DNA of 64,000 bases from Candidatus Methylacidithermus pantelleriae (GTDB lineage Bacteria > Verrucomicrobiota > Verrucomicrobiia > Methylacidiphilales > Methylacidiphilaceae): positions 88,404 to 152,403 of the forward strand of contig NZ_CAJNOB010000023.1 of NCBI RefSeq assembly GCF_905250085.1, read 5' to 3'. Under the pieces are notes generated by a model. That model was not told where the DNA came from and made no database searches. It saw only the letters and a program-made list of their open reading frames with translations. Both the position numbers and the translations under genes were made by a program. Shown piece after piece: positions 1-9,910 of this stretch. Numbering within the stretch: the stretch's first letter is position 1; each line of letters opens with the position of its first letter.

Positions 1-380
1 GCGAGTCGGCAAGCGGGGCCTAACGCAAGGAAACATTCTCTCTAAGCCCTGGAAACCGCCAATGCGAGCTTTTTCGCTAAAAAATCCGGCCGTTGTCACC
101 CGGTCGATAAAGCACCAACGGAACGGCAGGCTCGCCGCATCGCTTTGGTTAGCCATGGGGTGTTTTCGGTAAGTCTCGGAGAGGGGTAGTGGTCCTTCGC
201 CATCACCGGCCCCGGGGAGTGGCGGATGGAAGTAGGAAGTCAGGAGGTGGTAGTGGTCGTTGAGTGAATGCGGCGTGAATCGGTGGATGGGAACCTATTG
301 GGACGACTTTACCTTCGGATGTAACCGTAGCAACCTATCCCAAGCGTGGGGAATGGTTTCGTTGCTCCTTTTTTGCCGGT
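1..380. other. No gene recognised at the left edge
   Basis: I see no convincing gene here. The open frame that begins near 260 runs antisense into the acyl-ACP synthetase gene and its product resembles nothing. The stretch lies downstream of that minus-strand gene, so it may hold its 3' end signals or the end of a gene outside the window. Confidence 0.5.
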
Positions 381-2549
381 TTAGCCTGCTTCTTCCTCTT
401 TGGCTCTGCTCTTACGAGAAAGCTGGATCGCAAGCTTTTGACAAGCTTTCAGATCCGGTTTGCCCAGAGGTGTCCGAGGAATTTCCTCTACCTGATGCAC
501 TTCTTTCGGAAGCCATAGCAAAGGAAGCCCTAACTGTCTCCACCCGGTTCGGATGTCGGGAAGGGAAAACTGTTTGGTGGTCAATGCGATAAGTCTCTCG
601 CCCCTGGTAAGATCAGGCACGCCGATAATCACAAGGTCGTTCTGCTCGTGGGAGTGGGACAAGAGCTTCTGCAAACCCTCTTCCACCGTTGCGTGCGGAA
701 CCATTTCTCCACCGATTTTCGAAAACCGGTTGGCCCGATCTTCAATAAAAAGAAATCCCTCGGGATCCAGTCTCCCGATGTCGCCGGTGCAGTACCAGCC
801 TTCTTCAAATGCTTGTTGGGTTCTTTCAGGGTCTCCCAGGTATCCCGAAGTGAGATTGGGCCCTTTCAAATAGAGAAGACCCGGCCGGTCCAGTGGGAGT
901 TCTTCCTTGGTTTCCGGATGACGAATCCGCAGGGAAAGCCCGGGTACCAGCCTTCCCACGCTTCCTTCCCTGTAGGTCCTTGTTTGACGAGTGCAATGCA
1001 ACGGGTGGCGGAAATCCACGAAAGCCGCCGACACCACGGGCGAAGCCTCGGTCATCCCGTAGCCCTGGCAGACAGGTACATGGAACCGCTCCCAAAACTC
1101 CGTGGCCAGTTCGGAAGGAAGCCGTTCCGCTCCAGTGATAACGATTTGCAACGGGACGAGTTGCTGAGGTGGTACCCCGCGCAAAAACCCTCGCAAAAAG
1201 GTGGGGGTAGTAAAGAGAACGTCGATTTGGTGTTGGTGGATTAACTCGGCTATCCGGTTGGCTTCCCAAGGGCTGGGGTGGCTCACGGCACGAGGACCTC
1301 CTGCCAGGGGCCACCAGAGGGTCACGGTCGCTCCAAAACTATGGAAGACGGGAAGCGAGGCCATCATTTTTTTTAACCGAAGATCGCCTAGCAGTGCTTC
1401 AATTTGCGCTAGATTCGCCAAAAGGTTCCGGTGGGAAAGGATCACTCCCTTGGGATCTCCGCTGGTTCCCGTTGTGTAGAGGAGAAGCGCTTCCCGATTT
1501 CCTCCTTCCCTAGGAATCCCCAACACTTCGACAAGCGCGCGGAGAGGAAGACAACGGTGAGCTATCGCCCAGACTCCCATTCGAAACCAGTTTTGCCTTC
1601 GAAGCACGTCCTTAAGATCGAAGGTTCGCTCGGGCCATGGGAAGTCGGGGTAGCGCTTCCGGAGGGTTTCGGCCGTTACAACGACCTTTACCTGAGCTTG
1701 CTCCAAAGCGAAACGATTGAACCGGGGACCGGCCGTAAAATTGCAGTTGAGAGCCGATTTCCCGGCCAAAAGGCAAGCAAGGTTCGCAATGGCCGAACCG
1801 ATCCCAGGCGGGAGAACGATCCCGACTCTCTCCTCGCGCACGACCGCCCGGAGCCAGCTTGCAAGGGAAAGGGCTACTATCCAAAGCTTTTTCCGACCAA
1901 TGCCACGGAGAGCCACGCTGTCCCAAAACACTTCTTCGTTGGGGTTTCTCTTAGCTGCGGAGAGAACTGCCAAGACCACATTGCTTTCTAGTTCTGGCCG
2001 GCTCGAGAGAGCACGTTCGGATAGATCGTAGAGTTCCTTTCGGAGGGTATCCATTGTTTGTGCTGGAGATGGTTCCGGAAAGATAGGGCTACCGGCGTAG
2101 ATCCGCACAGCTGAAGAAGAGCTAGGGAGAAGGCTAGAAGGAAGAAGTCTTTCCCAGATTTTCGCCCAGAACCAGTCCACCCATAAAGGCACAAGAGGAA
2201 CCGGAACTTGCCCGAGAAGCTCTTCGATCCAAGGAGGAATCCCTCCTACGAGGCTTCCGGGAGTCCACGGGCTTTCCAAGACCACCAGGAGGGAACGCCC
2301 CATCCGCAGCCAAGACACAAGATCCGACGAGGGACTGCTCAATCTCGCCCGGGGGTCCGGTGTTACGATCCATCCATTAGCCAACTGCGAAACACTAGCC
2401 TGGTCGTCTTTCTTCTTTGGGAGGACACAGAGGGGAGAACCCACTTCGCGGTGGAGAAGCGTCAAAAGATCCTCAGGGAGATCATTGACCAACGCGATCC
2501 AGGCTCCGGGCGGGATCTTTTCTTTTCCCATCCACTCCAAGCTCTTCAT
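381..2549 (-). CDS. Acyl-ACP/acyl-CoA synthetase (AMP-forming) with a degenerate N-terminal acyltransferase-like region
   Basis: 722 aa. The C-terminal ~500 residues are an ANL-superfamily adenylate-forming enzyme. The P-loop TTGTSGDPKG lies near residue 360, then YGMTEASP, the TGD motif in WYCTGDIG, and a hinge/C-terminal lobe with RFSKIGGEMV. The architecture resembles the synthetase half of Aas, which activates a fatty acid and passes it to ACP or a lysophospholipid. The first ~200 residues look like a worn PlsC-type acyltransferase (a VPLVPLWVDW strand, then a YAGSPI segment). However, the HX4D catalytic motif and the FPEG motif are absent, so only the ligase half is likely to be active. 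The start is uncertain: a second ATG lies six codons in and neither has a strong Shine-Dalgarno sequence. nagZ lies upstream on the same strand after a gap of about 120 bases, so co-transcription is possible. Specificity for acyl chain and acceptor cannot be read from the sequence. Confidence 0.85.
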   Translation of the reverse strand: MKSLEWMGKEKIPPGAWIALVNDLPEDLLTLLHREVGSPLCVLPKKKDDQASVSQLANGWIVTPDPRARLSSPSSDLVSWLRMGRSLLVVLESPWTPGSLVGGIPPWIEELLGQVPVPLVPLWVDWFWAKIWERLLPSSLLPSSSSAVRIYAGSPIFPEPSPAQTMDTLRKELYDLSERALSSRPELESNVVLAVLSAAKRNPNEEVFWDSVALRGIGRKKLWIVALSLASWLRAVVREERVGIVLPPGIGSAIANLACLLAGKSALNCNFTAGPRFNRFALEQAQVKVVVTAETLRKRYPDFPWPERTFDLKDVLRRQNWFRMGVWAIAHRCLPLRALVEVLGIPREGGNREALLLYTTGTSGDPKGVILSHRNLLANLAQIEALLGDLRLKKMMASLPVFHSFGATVTLWWPLAGGPRAVSHPSPWEANRIAELIHQHQIDVLFTTPTFLRGFLRGVPPQQLVPLQIVITGAERLPSELATEFWERFHVPVCQGYGMTEASPVVSAAFVDFRHPLHCTRQTRTYREGSVGRLVPGLSLRIRHPETKEELPLDRPGLLYLKGPNLTSGYLGDPERTQQAFEEGWYCTGDIGRLDPEGFLFIEDRANRFSKIGGEMVPHATVEEGLQKLLSHSHEQNDLVIIGVPDLTRGERLIALTTKQFSLPDIRTGWRQLGLPLLWLPKEVHQVEEIPRTPLGKPDLKACQKLAIQLSRKSRAKEEEAG

Positions 2550-2669
2550 GTCGTGATCGCCACTTTTTGCCAGCAGAATGTTGGTTGGTCAGGCGGAGCA
2601 AAACCTTGCCCGATGAGGGTTTTTGACAGCCCCGCCGAAAGCCTAGGGCTATAGGGAACTCTGCGAGTC

Positions 2670-3773
2670 CTAATAGCCCTCCACGGGAGAGGAAAACGTG
2701 TCCCCTCCAGATTCCTTTCCCTCTCCTCCTCTTTTTCGCACCTCCTCGCGTAGTTGGGCTATCTTATCATTGCAGCTGGCACAATCTTCGTGAGAAAAAG
2801 GGATGGGCTCGGGAAGGCGTGCTCGCAACCTTTCGATCCGTGCGGCTCGCTCTTCGAGCATCGCACTGGGAAGCTTCTCTAATGCGGCGGCAATCTTTTC
2901 GGCTGTGGTCAAAAAACTATGACACAAAAGCAAGAAATCTGCCCCTGCTTGGAGAGCCCGGCTTGCTGCTTCTTCCAGGGGAAAGTGCCGGGTAATGGCA
3001 CCCATGTCTAGATCATCCGTTACCACACACCCTCCAAAACCCAGGCGCTTTCGAAGGCACTCCTCGATTACCCGGCTCGAAAGGGTTGCCGGAAGGCCTT
3101 CGGGATCCAGTTTGGGGTTGGCGATATGGGCGACCATCAGGGTAGGGAGCTCATGAATGAGGCTCGCAAAAGGCCTCCATTCCCAAGCTTCCAACTCCTC
3201 AATCGAACGGTCAACCTGGGGGAGCTCAAAATGAGGATCTAGCCGGGCCGGGGTATACCCAGGAAAATGCTTGCCGCACGAAAGAACGCTCCATCTTGCC
3301 TGGCCTTCCACGAAGGCACGAGCCAGCAAAGCAACCGCTTGAGGATCTTTCCCAAACGTCCGGCCTTGCAGGGAGTTGGGTTGCCCGTGGTCAGGAGTCA
3401 AGTCAAGTACGGGGGCGAGATTCCAGTTGAATCCAAAGTACCGCAACAGTTGCCCGGTTAACTCGCCGTGCTGCCGAACCAAACCAGGATCACGAGCGCG
3501 ACCAAGTTCTTCCGCACTGGGGGGTTCCGTTCCAATGGTTTTTAATCGGGCAACCCTGCCCCCCTCCTGGTCCAGGCAAAAGAAAGGGGGGTAGGGAAGA
3601 AGAGCACGCAATTGGTCCGTTAAGGTTCGTAGTTGTCGGGCTCCCGTGATGTTTCGAGCAAAAAGGATAAATCCTGCGGGCTGAAGGGATAGGACCAGTT
3701 TTTCAAACTCCGGATCCAACGTGGGGCCGGGTACTCCAATGATGAGAAACTGTCCGCCGTGGAGAGATGACAT
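2670..3773 (-). CDS. nagZ: Beta-N-acetylhexosaminidase NagZ (glycoside hydrolase family 3)
   Basis: About 367 aa. GH3 enzymes of this type remove N-acetylglucosamine from anhydro-muropeptides during peptidoglycan recycling, normally in the cytoplasm. Visible motifs are [19 protein letters not shown], the mobile-loop KHFPG with the Asp-x-His dyad kept as LDPH (the loop itself reads [14 protein letters not shown], not the usual KHFPGHGDT), and [10 protein letters not shown], which carries the catalytic Asp nucleophile. The longer open frame would begin with GTG at 3818. The ATG at 3773 (MSSLHGG) is preferred because it leaves room for a regulatory region facing the divergent acyP. The last ~40 residues are charged and poorly conserved. 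No signal peptide is seen. Confidence 0.9.
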   Translation of the reverse strand: MSSLHGGQFLIIGVPGPTLDPEFEKLVLSLQPAGFILFARNITGARQLRTLTDQLRALLPYPPFFCLDQEGGRVARLKTIGTEPPSAEELGRARDPGLVRQHGELTGQLLRYFGFNWNLAPVLDLTPDHGQPNSLQGRTFGKDPQAVALLARAFVEGQARWSVLSCGKHFPGYTPARLDPHFELPQVDRSIEELEAWEWRPFASLIHELPTLMVAHIANPKLDPEGLPATLSSRVIEECLRKRLGFGGCVVTDDLDMGAITRHFPLEEAASRALQAGADFLLLCHSFLTTAEKIAAALEKLPSAMLEERAARIERLRARLPEPIPFSHEDCASCNDKIAQLREEVRKRGGEGKESGGDTFSSPVEGY

Positions 3774-3853
3774 GCGCCAATAGTCGAAAATTCGCTTTTT
3801 CGTTGTTGAGACAAGCACTTTTTTATCAAAGGCGAAAGGATACCTTTCCCTCT

Positions 3854-4141
3854 ATGGACCTTCGGCGAATGACAGTCTTTTTTTCCGGCCGGGTTCAAGG
3901 TGTGGGGTTTCGGTACACGGCGGAAGCTTTGGCCGAGCGATTCCGAGTGACCGGTTTTGTTCGCAATTTGCCCGACGGTCGAGTCGAGCTGGTGGCGGAG
4001 GGCCCGGAACCGGAGCTCCTCTCCTTTCTTCGGGCCATTGAGTCAAGCCGGTTGGGACGTTATATCCAGGGAAAGGAGGTTATTTGGGGACCCTCGACCG
4101 GAGAGTTCTCCCACTTTACTATCCGGTACGATACAGGCTGA
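3854..4141 (+). CDS. acyP: Acylphosphatase
   Basis: 95 aa, the usual family length. Acylphosphatases hydrolyse acyl phosphates such as carbamoyl phosphate and 1,3-bisphosphoglycerate. The signature GRVQGVGFR carries the phosphate-binding Arg, and [15 protein letters not shown] carries the catalytic Asn. The open frame extends upstream to 3767, but the ATG at 3854 (MDLRRM) places the first beta strand correctly. The gene is divergent from nagZ. A decayed IS607 element begins within ~25 bases of its stop codon. Confidence 0.92.
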   Translation: MDLRRMTVFFSGRVQGVGFRYTAEALAERFRVTGFVRNLPDGRVELVAEGPEPELLSFLRAIESSRLGRYIQGKEVIWGPSTGEFSHFTIRYDTG

Positions 4142-4220
4142 GGTTCATTGTTGGGTAAAGGGGGTGCCAGTAGTTGAAAAACATAGCGACACATAACGTT
4201 GTTCATGGTCGTATATCCGG

Positions 4221-4788
4221 ATCAAGTTGAGTGCATGGGCCAAGCGGGAGGGTGTTTTGGCTACGAGGCGGGTTAGCGGATGGAGAAGGAGAGGCGTTTG
4301 TTTTTTGCTGCAGAAAAGGTGCGGACTAGAACGGTAATCGTGCGTCCGGAGGCGGCAGCGCCCGATGGGGTGGTCTTCTAGGGCGGGTGTGCAAGCGGGC
4401 GATCCGAGAGCGAATTGAGAGACCATGGGCTTGGGTTTTTTTCGAGTTTGCTCTCCGGCAAATCGTTGCGGATCGCTCCGGCCGTCAAGGAGGTCGGCTC
4501 CGAGATGAAGGGCCATCGGAGAGGGCTTGTTGGGCGGATCTCTCATCCGAAGGTGGGCGTTATCCTGGTCGAGTAGTGCCACCGGCGGATGCGCTTCGGG
4601 TTTGCGTACTGGGAAGCGGCGTTGGCCGCACGGAGTTAATCGATCCTGGTGGTGGATCTCAAGGAGATGGACTGACGTCCTCGTGCGTGGCCTGCATGAG
4701 CTCAGGGTTTGGCTTTTGTGCCAGGCGTTACGGGAAGAGGTCTCCTTGGAACCGTGCCAAGAGGGCACCCGAAGCGATCGGATGAGTA
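4221..4788 (+). pseudogene. tnpA remnant, IS607 serine recombinase (copy 1)
   Basis: In-frame pieces of an IS607 TnpA can be followed across several frames. The N-terminus reads KLSAWAKREGV with ATC where copy 4 has its ATG. A catalytic-domain piece reads KVGVILVE, then a stop, then RRMRFGFAYWEAALAARS. A C-terminal piece reads FCARRYGKRSPWNRAK. At least two frameshifts and two stops separate these. The place where YARVSS with its catalytic Ser should lie is interrupted by a stop (near 4378). Not functional. Confidence 0.85.
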
Positions 4789-6450
4789 AGCTCCCTCTTT
4801 TCCCTTACCGGACGCGTTTCCGGGTGATGCCCCAGCAACGGGGCGTTGCTTACCAGCTCTGCGGCGCTCTACGGGCGGGTGGAGCGGAGCTTTTTCTGCT
4901 AGATGCGGGCTTGTGTTTTGCTCAACGAGGGTAATGGATCCTTCCTGCCGCAATTTGGCTTGGCCGCCCGAGAGTTCCATGCCCTCTGGGTGAGAGCTCG
5001 AAGGAAAGATGGCTGTAATCGGCGAAAAGCGGCCCAAGTTCATTGAGGAAGTTACGGAGCGGATCGAGAAGAGGGGAAAAGGTGGTCCGCAAGCTCGAAA
5101 AGAACGAGCCGGGATCGAACGTTTTGCCTAAGAAAAAGCGGCGGTTGGCCATCCTCCCTCCCAAGCTTGACGTGCTTCTGGCCGAAGGGGGGTCCCAAGC
5201 GCGGGCGTTTGTCGTTCGGTTTCCTCCGCCTCTTCTTGGAAAGAGTTTTCCTTGAAAGAAAACCGATACGCCAACTTTCTGCCAACTGGAAGAGGGATGG
5301 GGAGCTGCAGCGGAAAAGCCCCTTCTGTGTCCTCGGGTCGAAGGACAAAACCCCCGCGAACTCGTCCTGCCAAGCCACGGTATCTCCGAACGGGAGCCTA
5401 TCGGCTTGCGGTTACCGGAGGGATGGGGGAGCCCCCGCCAACACCTGGTTCTTTCAAGGGCGTGCGTTTCGCCTACGGCCTGCAGGCGATCCTTCGAAGT
5501 CCGTTCCGGCAGCCGGAGGGTGATCGCACCAATCAAGGACGGGAAACTCGTCCGGAAGCGGGAGCGATCTACGGTAAGCTTCTGGTTCGTGCGCGATCGG
5601 AAGCGGTGGCGGGTGTTGGCGAGCGCCGAGGCGCGGACCGGTTTCCCTGGTCTGAGGGCGCCTTGCCGGAGCGGTTGGCATTGAGATGAACGAGGATCGT
5701 CTGGCCTTGGCCGAAACGGATCGCTTCGGCAATCGGGTGGATGTTCGTCGGATCCGATGGACTCTCTATGGCAGGAGAAAGGAAAAGGCCAAAGCCCCTT
5801 TTGCTCATGCGTGCAAAGGGATCGGCCGGGCCTTGCGCCGAATCGGGCAAGCTGCCTGTGATCCACCGGTTGGATTTTCGTAAGAGGGAGCTTGAGGGAG
5901 AGTCAGTGGATCCCCTTCGCGCTCGCTCTTTTCCTTCCTGTACGCTAAGGCGAGCGCGATCCTCAAGGCGGGTTCGTTTCGCGCCGGAGCCAAGCTGATC
6001 CTCGAAGTCGACCCGGCCTACACGTCTCTCATCGGGTGTGGTGACCCACGCGCGTTGTCATGGGATCAAGTTCTTACCAAGGCGCGGGCTGGTCCCCTCG
6101 CCCGCAGAGGATTGGGTCTCTCCGAACGCCCATCCGTGCCAGAGGCAGTCGCGCCTACTCGCAAGGGCGGGTCATCTCACCTTCGCTCTACCTGCAAGCA
6201 ATCACACAAAGCATGTATGGTCGTTTCTATGGCGGAGGTTCGGAAGAGACTCTCAAACCGGCGCAAACAGCGGATACCCGGTCAAAAGCTAATCCCGCTG
6301 CCTCCCATGCCTCTGTCCCCGAAAACGCGCAACTGACCGGTAGCCGGGCGTTGCCAGTGAAACCTCGGAACGCGAATCGTCGATAGCACGGTTCACCTGA
6401 CGTCCCGGGCGATCTTTCCTGGTAGGGGAATGGCGGCTGATCGTTGTAGA
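4782..6450 (+). pseudogene. tnpB remnant (copy 1)
   Basis: About 1.67 kb, matching a ~555-residue TnpB. It opens with ATG and LPLFPYRTRF and overlaps the end of tnpA by a few bases. The middle reads RRLAILPPKLDVLLAE, then fragments of the beta-barrel region. The RuvC-like parts are recognisable: [17 protein letters not shown] near 5683, VIHRLDF near 5860 (His where the second catalytic Glu is expected) and EVDPAYTSLIG near 6005. Several frameshifts break it. TnpB proteins are RNA-guided nucleases, but this copy cannot make a complete one. Confidence 0.85.
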
Positions 6451-6490
6451 AAACCGCAGGTGATGAACATCGGAACCGGGCACCCGTTCG

Positions 6491-8791
6491 TTATCCGGCC
6501 CGCTCAAGATCTTTTTTTGCAAGGAGCGTTTCCCGAGCTTTGCGAGCCGCTTCCACCATGTTGCGAAGTGATGGGACGACTTCCTTGTAACTCCTAGTTT
6601 TTAACCCGCAATCCGGATTGACCCAAAGCCGATCGGGGGAAACGGCTCGGGCCATATGGAGCAGAGCTTGGTAGATTTCTTCCACGGTAGGGATCCGGGG
6701 CGAGTGAACATCCCACACCCCAGGTCCAATTTCATTGGGCAAGGGGAACCGGGTAAAAAGTTCTAGGAGGGAAAAGCCGGAACGGGCTGCTTCCAGGGAA
6801 ATCACATCAGCGTCCAGATCCACAATCGCTTGCCAAATATCTCCAAAGTCGGAGTAACACATATGGGTATGAATTTGGGTCCGGTCTTCGACCCCGGACG
6901 TTGCTAGGCGAAACGCTCCCACTGCCCATTCGAGATAAGCGGGCCACTGGCTTTTCCTAAGGGGAAGCCCTTCCCGAAGGGCTGGCTCATCGACCTGAAT
7001 AACGCGGATGCCGGCTGATTCCAGCTCGCAGACTTCGTCACGCAGGCATAGGGCGAGCTGGTAGGCAACTTCTTTTTCACCCAGATCATCCCGCACAAAA
7101 CTCCACCGAAGGATCGTTATCGGACCGGTCAACATTCCTTTGAGGGGTTTTTGGGTTTGCGTTTGGGCATAGCGGATCCACCGGAGGGTCATCGACCGCG
7201 AACGGGATACATCCCCATAAAGAATCGGTGGTTTGACACAGCGCGACCCATAACTCTGGACCCATCCGTTTTCGGTAAGAACAAACCCCTCCAAAAGTTC
7301 TCCAAAGTATTCCACCATATCGGTCCGCTCGAATTCTCCGTGAACCAGGACATCAAGGCCAAGGGATTCTTGAAGCTCGATGACTTTCTTTATTTCGTTC
7401 TCAACGAATGTTTCATACTCCTTTTGGCTCCATTCTCCGCTTTTCCACTTCGCCCTGGCTTTCCGCACCTCGGGTGTTTGGGGAAACGACCCGATGGTCG
7501 TGGTGGGAAGAGGGGGTAGGTGCAACGAGCTACGCTGGGCGAGCCTGCGAATGGGGTAAGGGTTTTTCCGGCGGAAAAGCGAGGGGTTCAAGCTGGCAAG
7601 CCGGCTGCGTACCTCGGGGCGGGTCACTAGAGGGCTAGATTTTCGCTGGCGAAGAATCTCCTGGTTGGCAAGAAAGCGTGGATCTTGCTTCCAAGCTCGG
7701 GTCGCAAGATCGGCTAGTTCTGCCAGTTCACCAAGCTTTTCTCGGGCAAAAGCGAGCCAGGGGACGATTTGGCGGTCCAGTTTCGTCTCCTTTTCCAGTG
7801 AAAGCGGCACATGCAAAAGGGAAGAGCTTGGGCCAACCCATAGGTAATTTTCTCCCACCACCCCAAGGGCCTCTTCCAACAGGGCAAGAGAACGAGCATA
7901 GTCATTTTTCCAGACGTTGCGCCCATCGACCACTCCGAGGGAAAGGACTTTTCCCTTGGGGAAGGTCGCAAGAAGAGGGGGTAGCTCGTGGGCTGCCCGG
8001 ACGCCGTCAACATGAATCCCTTCCCAGGGTAGATCGCGGACGACGGTCCAGTTGCCTGCAAGCTCGCCAAAATAGGTGGCCAAAAGGAGATTGGGTCGTG
8101 GCTCTGCCTCGGCCAAAAACGCATAGGCGGATCGATAAGCTTCGAGGAGGGAAGAGGGGAGCTCGGTGCAAAGAAAGGGTTCGTCAAGCTGGACCCAGCG
8201 GACCCCCTCCCGGGCAAGTTCCGCGAAAAGTTGTCGGTAAACCGTGCAGAGAGGAGGCAATAGTTCGGCAAGCCGTTCCTGAGGTTTTCCCAAAAGAAGA
8301 AGGGTCAAAGGTCCCAAAAAGACGGGCTTTGTTTCGATACCCAATTGTCGAGCTTCCCGCCACTCTTCCACAGGTTTATGCGAGCAGAGGCAAAAACGGG
8401 CGTCGTGCCACTCGGGAACGAGGTAGTGGTAGTTCGTGTCAAACCATTTGGTGAGTTCCAAGGGTGCTACACCCGGAGCGCCGCGGGCCATGCGGAAATA
8501 GACTTCCCAGTCGATCTTAGGCTCGCTGGCGAGCTGGCCGAACCGGGGTGGGATAGCTCCGACCAGCCACAAGGCATCGAGAACATGGTCGTACAAACTA
8601 AAATCGTTTGAGGCAGGAAGTGCGATGCCCTGCTGGGTTTGTTCTAGCCAAGCTTCTTTCCGGAGCTGTGATCCAATGGACAAAAGTTCTTGCTGGGAGA
8701 GTTTTCCTTCCCAGAAGCTTTCGAGAGCTTTTTTTAACTCACGTCGCGTTCCAATGCGTGGATAGCCTAGGGTATGGGTAAGTAGTGCCAT
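6491..8791 (-). CDS. metE: Cobalamin-independent methionine synthase
   Basis: 766 aa, close to the usual ~755. MetE transfers a methyl group from methyltetrahydropteroyl-triglutamate to homocysteine. The C-terminal zinc site is intact: IHTHMCYSDF supplies His and Cys, SLEAARS supplies Glu and NPDCGLK supplies Cys. VIQVDEPALRE and LTGPITIL are also typical. The N-terminal homologous domain begins GYPRIGTRRELKKALE. The open frame continues 21 codons upstream, but the ATG at 8791 (MALLTHTLGYPRIG) matches family starts. The gene is divergent from ksgA with about 115 bases between starts. I see no recognisable SAM or cobalamin riboswitch in that gap. Confidence 0.95.
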   Translation of the reverse strand: MALLTHTLGYPRIGTRRELKKALESFWEGKLSQQELLSIGSQLRKEAWLEQTQQGIALPASNDFSLYDHVLDALWLVGAIPPRFGQLASEPKIDWEVYFRMARGAPGVAPLELTKWFDTNYHYLVPEWHDARFCLCSHKPVEEWREARQLGIETKPVFLGPLTLLLLGKPQERLAELLPPLCTVYRQLFAELAREGVRWVQLDEPFLCTELPSSLLEAYRSAYAFLAEAEPRPNLLLATYFGELAGNWTVVRDLPWEGIHVDGVRAAHELPPLLATFPKGKVLSLGVVDGRNVWKNDYARSLALLEEALGVVGENYLWVGPSSSLLHVPLSLEKETKLDRQIVPWLAFAREKLGELAELADLATRAWKQDPRFLANQEILRQRKSSPLVTRPEVRSRLASLNPSLFRRKNPYPIRRLAQRSSLHLPPLPTTTIGSFPQTPEVRKARAKWKSGEWSQKEYETFVENEIKKVIELQESLGLDVLVHGEFERTDMVEYFGELLEGFVLTENGWVQSYGSRCVKPPILYGDVSRSRSMTLRWIRYAQTQTQKPLKGMLTGPITILRWSFVRDDLGEKEVAYQLALCLRDEVCELESAGIRVIQVDEPALREGLPLRKSQWPAYLEWAVGAFRLATSGVEDRTQIHTHMCYSDFGDIWQAIVDLDADVISLEAARSGFSLLELFTRFPLPNEIGPGVWDVHSPRIPTVEEIYQALLHMARAVSPDRLWVNPDCGLKTRSYKEVVPSLRNMVEAARKARETLLAKKDLERAG

Positions 8792-8905
8792 AGTCCTTTT
8801 CCCTAGCGGGCGGCGAGGAGGAGGGCAAGTGGAAAAATCATTCACATATCGCAATATTTTGATTAATTGGCCCCTAGCGCGCGGGGCCCGACTTCGGAGC
8901 CAGCG

Positions 8906-9739
8906 GTGACCCTTTCAGATATTCGTTACTGGCTTACCCGCTACGGGATTTTTCCCAAAAAAAGCCTTGGCCAGCATTTTCTTTCTGACGCGAATCTGGC
9001 TCGCGCCCTCGTTCGGCTTGCGCTCGAGGGGTGGGACAAGCTTGAGGGAGTGGTAGAAATCGGGCCGGGGCTTGGCGCGCTGACGGAAGTTTTACTGGCA
9101 AAAGGACTTTCCGTGGTCGCCCTCGAGATCGATCCCAAGCTATGCCGCGTTCTCCGGGAGCGATTTGGCACCCAACCATCGTTCCGACTCGTTGAGGGAG
9201 ATGCTCGGAAGGTCGAGCTTGCCCCTACGGACCGGTTTCCGCTGGTCCTGGGAAACCTTCCCTACAACGTGGGTACGCGACTGGTTCTCGATTGGATCTA
9301 TTACCGGTATTGTCCCAAAAGATTCCTGGTCACCCTCCAGCGGGAAGTAGCCGAGCGGTTTGTCGCCCGGCCCTCAAGCCATGCTTATAGTGCTCTTTCC
9401 GTCCTTATCCAAGTCGAGTACCGGGCTCGGATCGTAAAACGTATCGGCCCGGAGGTCTTTTACCCACGCCCGGAGGTGGAATCCAGCGCGGTGGTTCTGG
9501 ATTGGCAACCGAAACGCCAGTGGACTCGGGAGGAGCGAATGTCGTTTTACCAGCTTGTTCGAAGGGCTTTTACCCACCGACGGAAAATGCTTTCAGCTGC
9601 CCTGGGAAGACCTGATAGTCGCAGGCCCGAGGAATTATCGGCTGAAGACTGGCTGGCGCTTTGGGAAAAGTTGTACGTAGAGGGCCAACTCCTCGCCAGA
9701 AACAAAGAGGCAGGGCCAACCCCTTCCTCGCTTGGATAG
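8906..9739 (+). CDS. ksgA: 16S rRNA (adenine1518-N6/adenine1519-N6)-dimethyltransferase
   Basis: 277 aa. KsgA dimethylates two adjacent adenines in helix 45 of 16S rRNA late in 30S assembly. Visible are KKSLGQHFLSD, the SAM-binding VVEIGPGLGALTE, catalytic motif IV as GNLPYNV, FYPRPEVESSAV and RRAFTHRRKML. I chose the GTG at 8906 (VTLSDIRYWL). It has a GGAG six bases upstream, whereas the open frame's earlier TTG at 8867 adds 13 residues not expected in the family. No neighbour is functionally linked. Confidence 0.93.
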   Translation: MTLSDIRYWLTRYGIFPKKSLGQHFLSDANLARALVRLALEGWDKLEGVVEIGPGLGALTEVLLAKGLSVVALEIDPKLCRVLRERFGTQPSFRLVEGDARKVELAPTDRFPLVLGNLPYNVGTRLVLDWIYYRYCPKRFLVTLQREVAERFVARPSSHAYSALSVLIQVEYRARIVKRIGPEVFYPRPEVESSAVVLDWQPKRQWTREERMSFYQLVRRAFTHRRKMLSAALGRPDSRRPEELSAEDWLALWEKLYVEGQLLARNKEAGPTPSSLG

Positions 9740-9885
9740 AGCTTGTTTGATCAAGGAAACTGGCTCATTGGGGGGGTTGCCGCGCATGAACGCTCCCGGT
9801 TTGACGGCGCGCGGAACGGTCTCTCTGGAGAGCAAACGCGCCGGGATTTTGCATGGGGGCTTTGACCCAGGGATCTTCGCTTTTC

Positions 9886-9910
9886 CCTTAAAAAACGGGG
9901 TTTTTAAAGG
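9886..9910. terminator. Possible bidirectional terminator
   Basis: An A/T-rich inverted repeat (ccttaaaaaac / gtttttaaagg around a ggg loop) lies between ksgA and the convergent minus-strand gene, overlapping the latter's last codons. The arms pair imperfectly. Confidence 0.35.

Larger units (their letters stand above)
4162..6472 (+). mobile_element. Decayed IS607-family element, copy 1
   Basis: About 2.3 kb, one of four related copies in the window. The left end is set by a block shared with the other copies (gggtgcc...acatagcgacacataa), the right end by a shared block just after the tnpB stop. IS607 elements carry a MerR-HTH/serine-recombinase tnpA followed by tnpB and have no terminal inverted repeats, and none are seen. 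Both genes are broken here. The element sits between acyP and the convergent metE, disrupting neither. Boundaries are good to about 20 bases because only internal comparison was possible. Confidence 0.85.

Noticed and set aside
260..592. Open frame of 110 codons on the + strand
   Set aside because: Antisense to the acyl-ACP synthetase over most of its length, no recognisable domain, poor start context.
4922..5866. 314-codon minus-strand frame inside IS607 copy 1
   Set aside because: Antisense to tnpB; the + strand in the same place gives ordered TnpB fragments, the minus product is low-complexity Arg/Ser/Pro.
8792..8905. SAM or cobalamin riboswitch before metE
   Set aside because: The gap to ksgA is too short and lacks the conserved cores.
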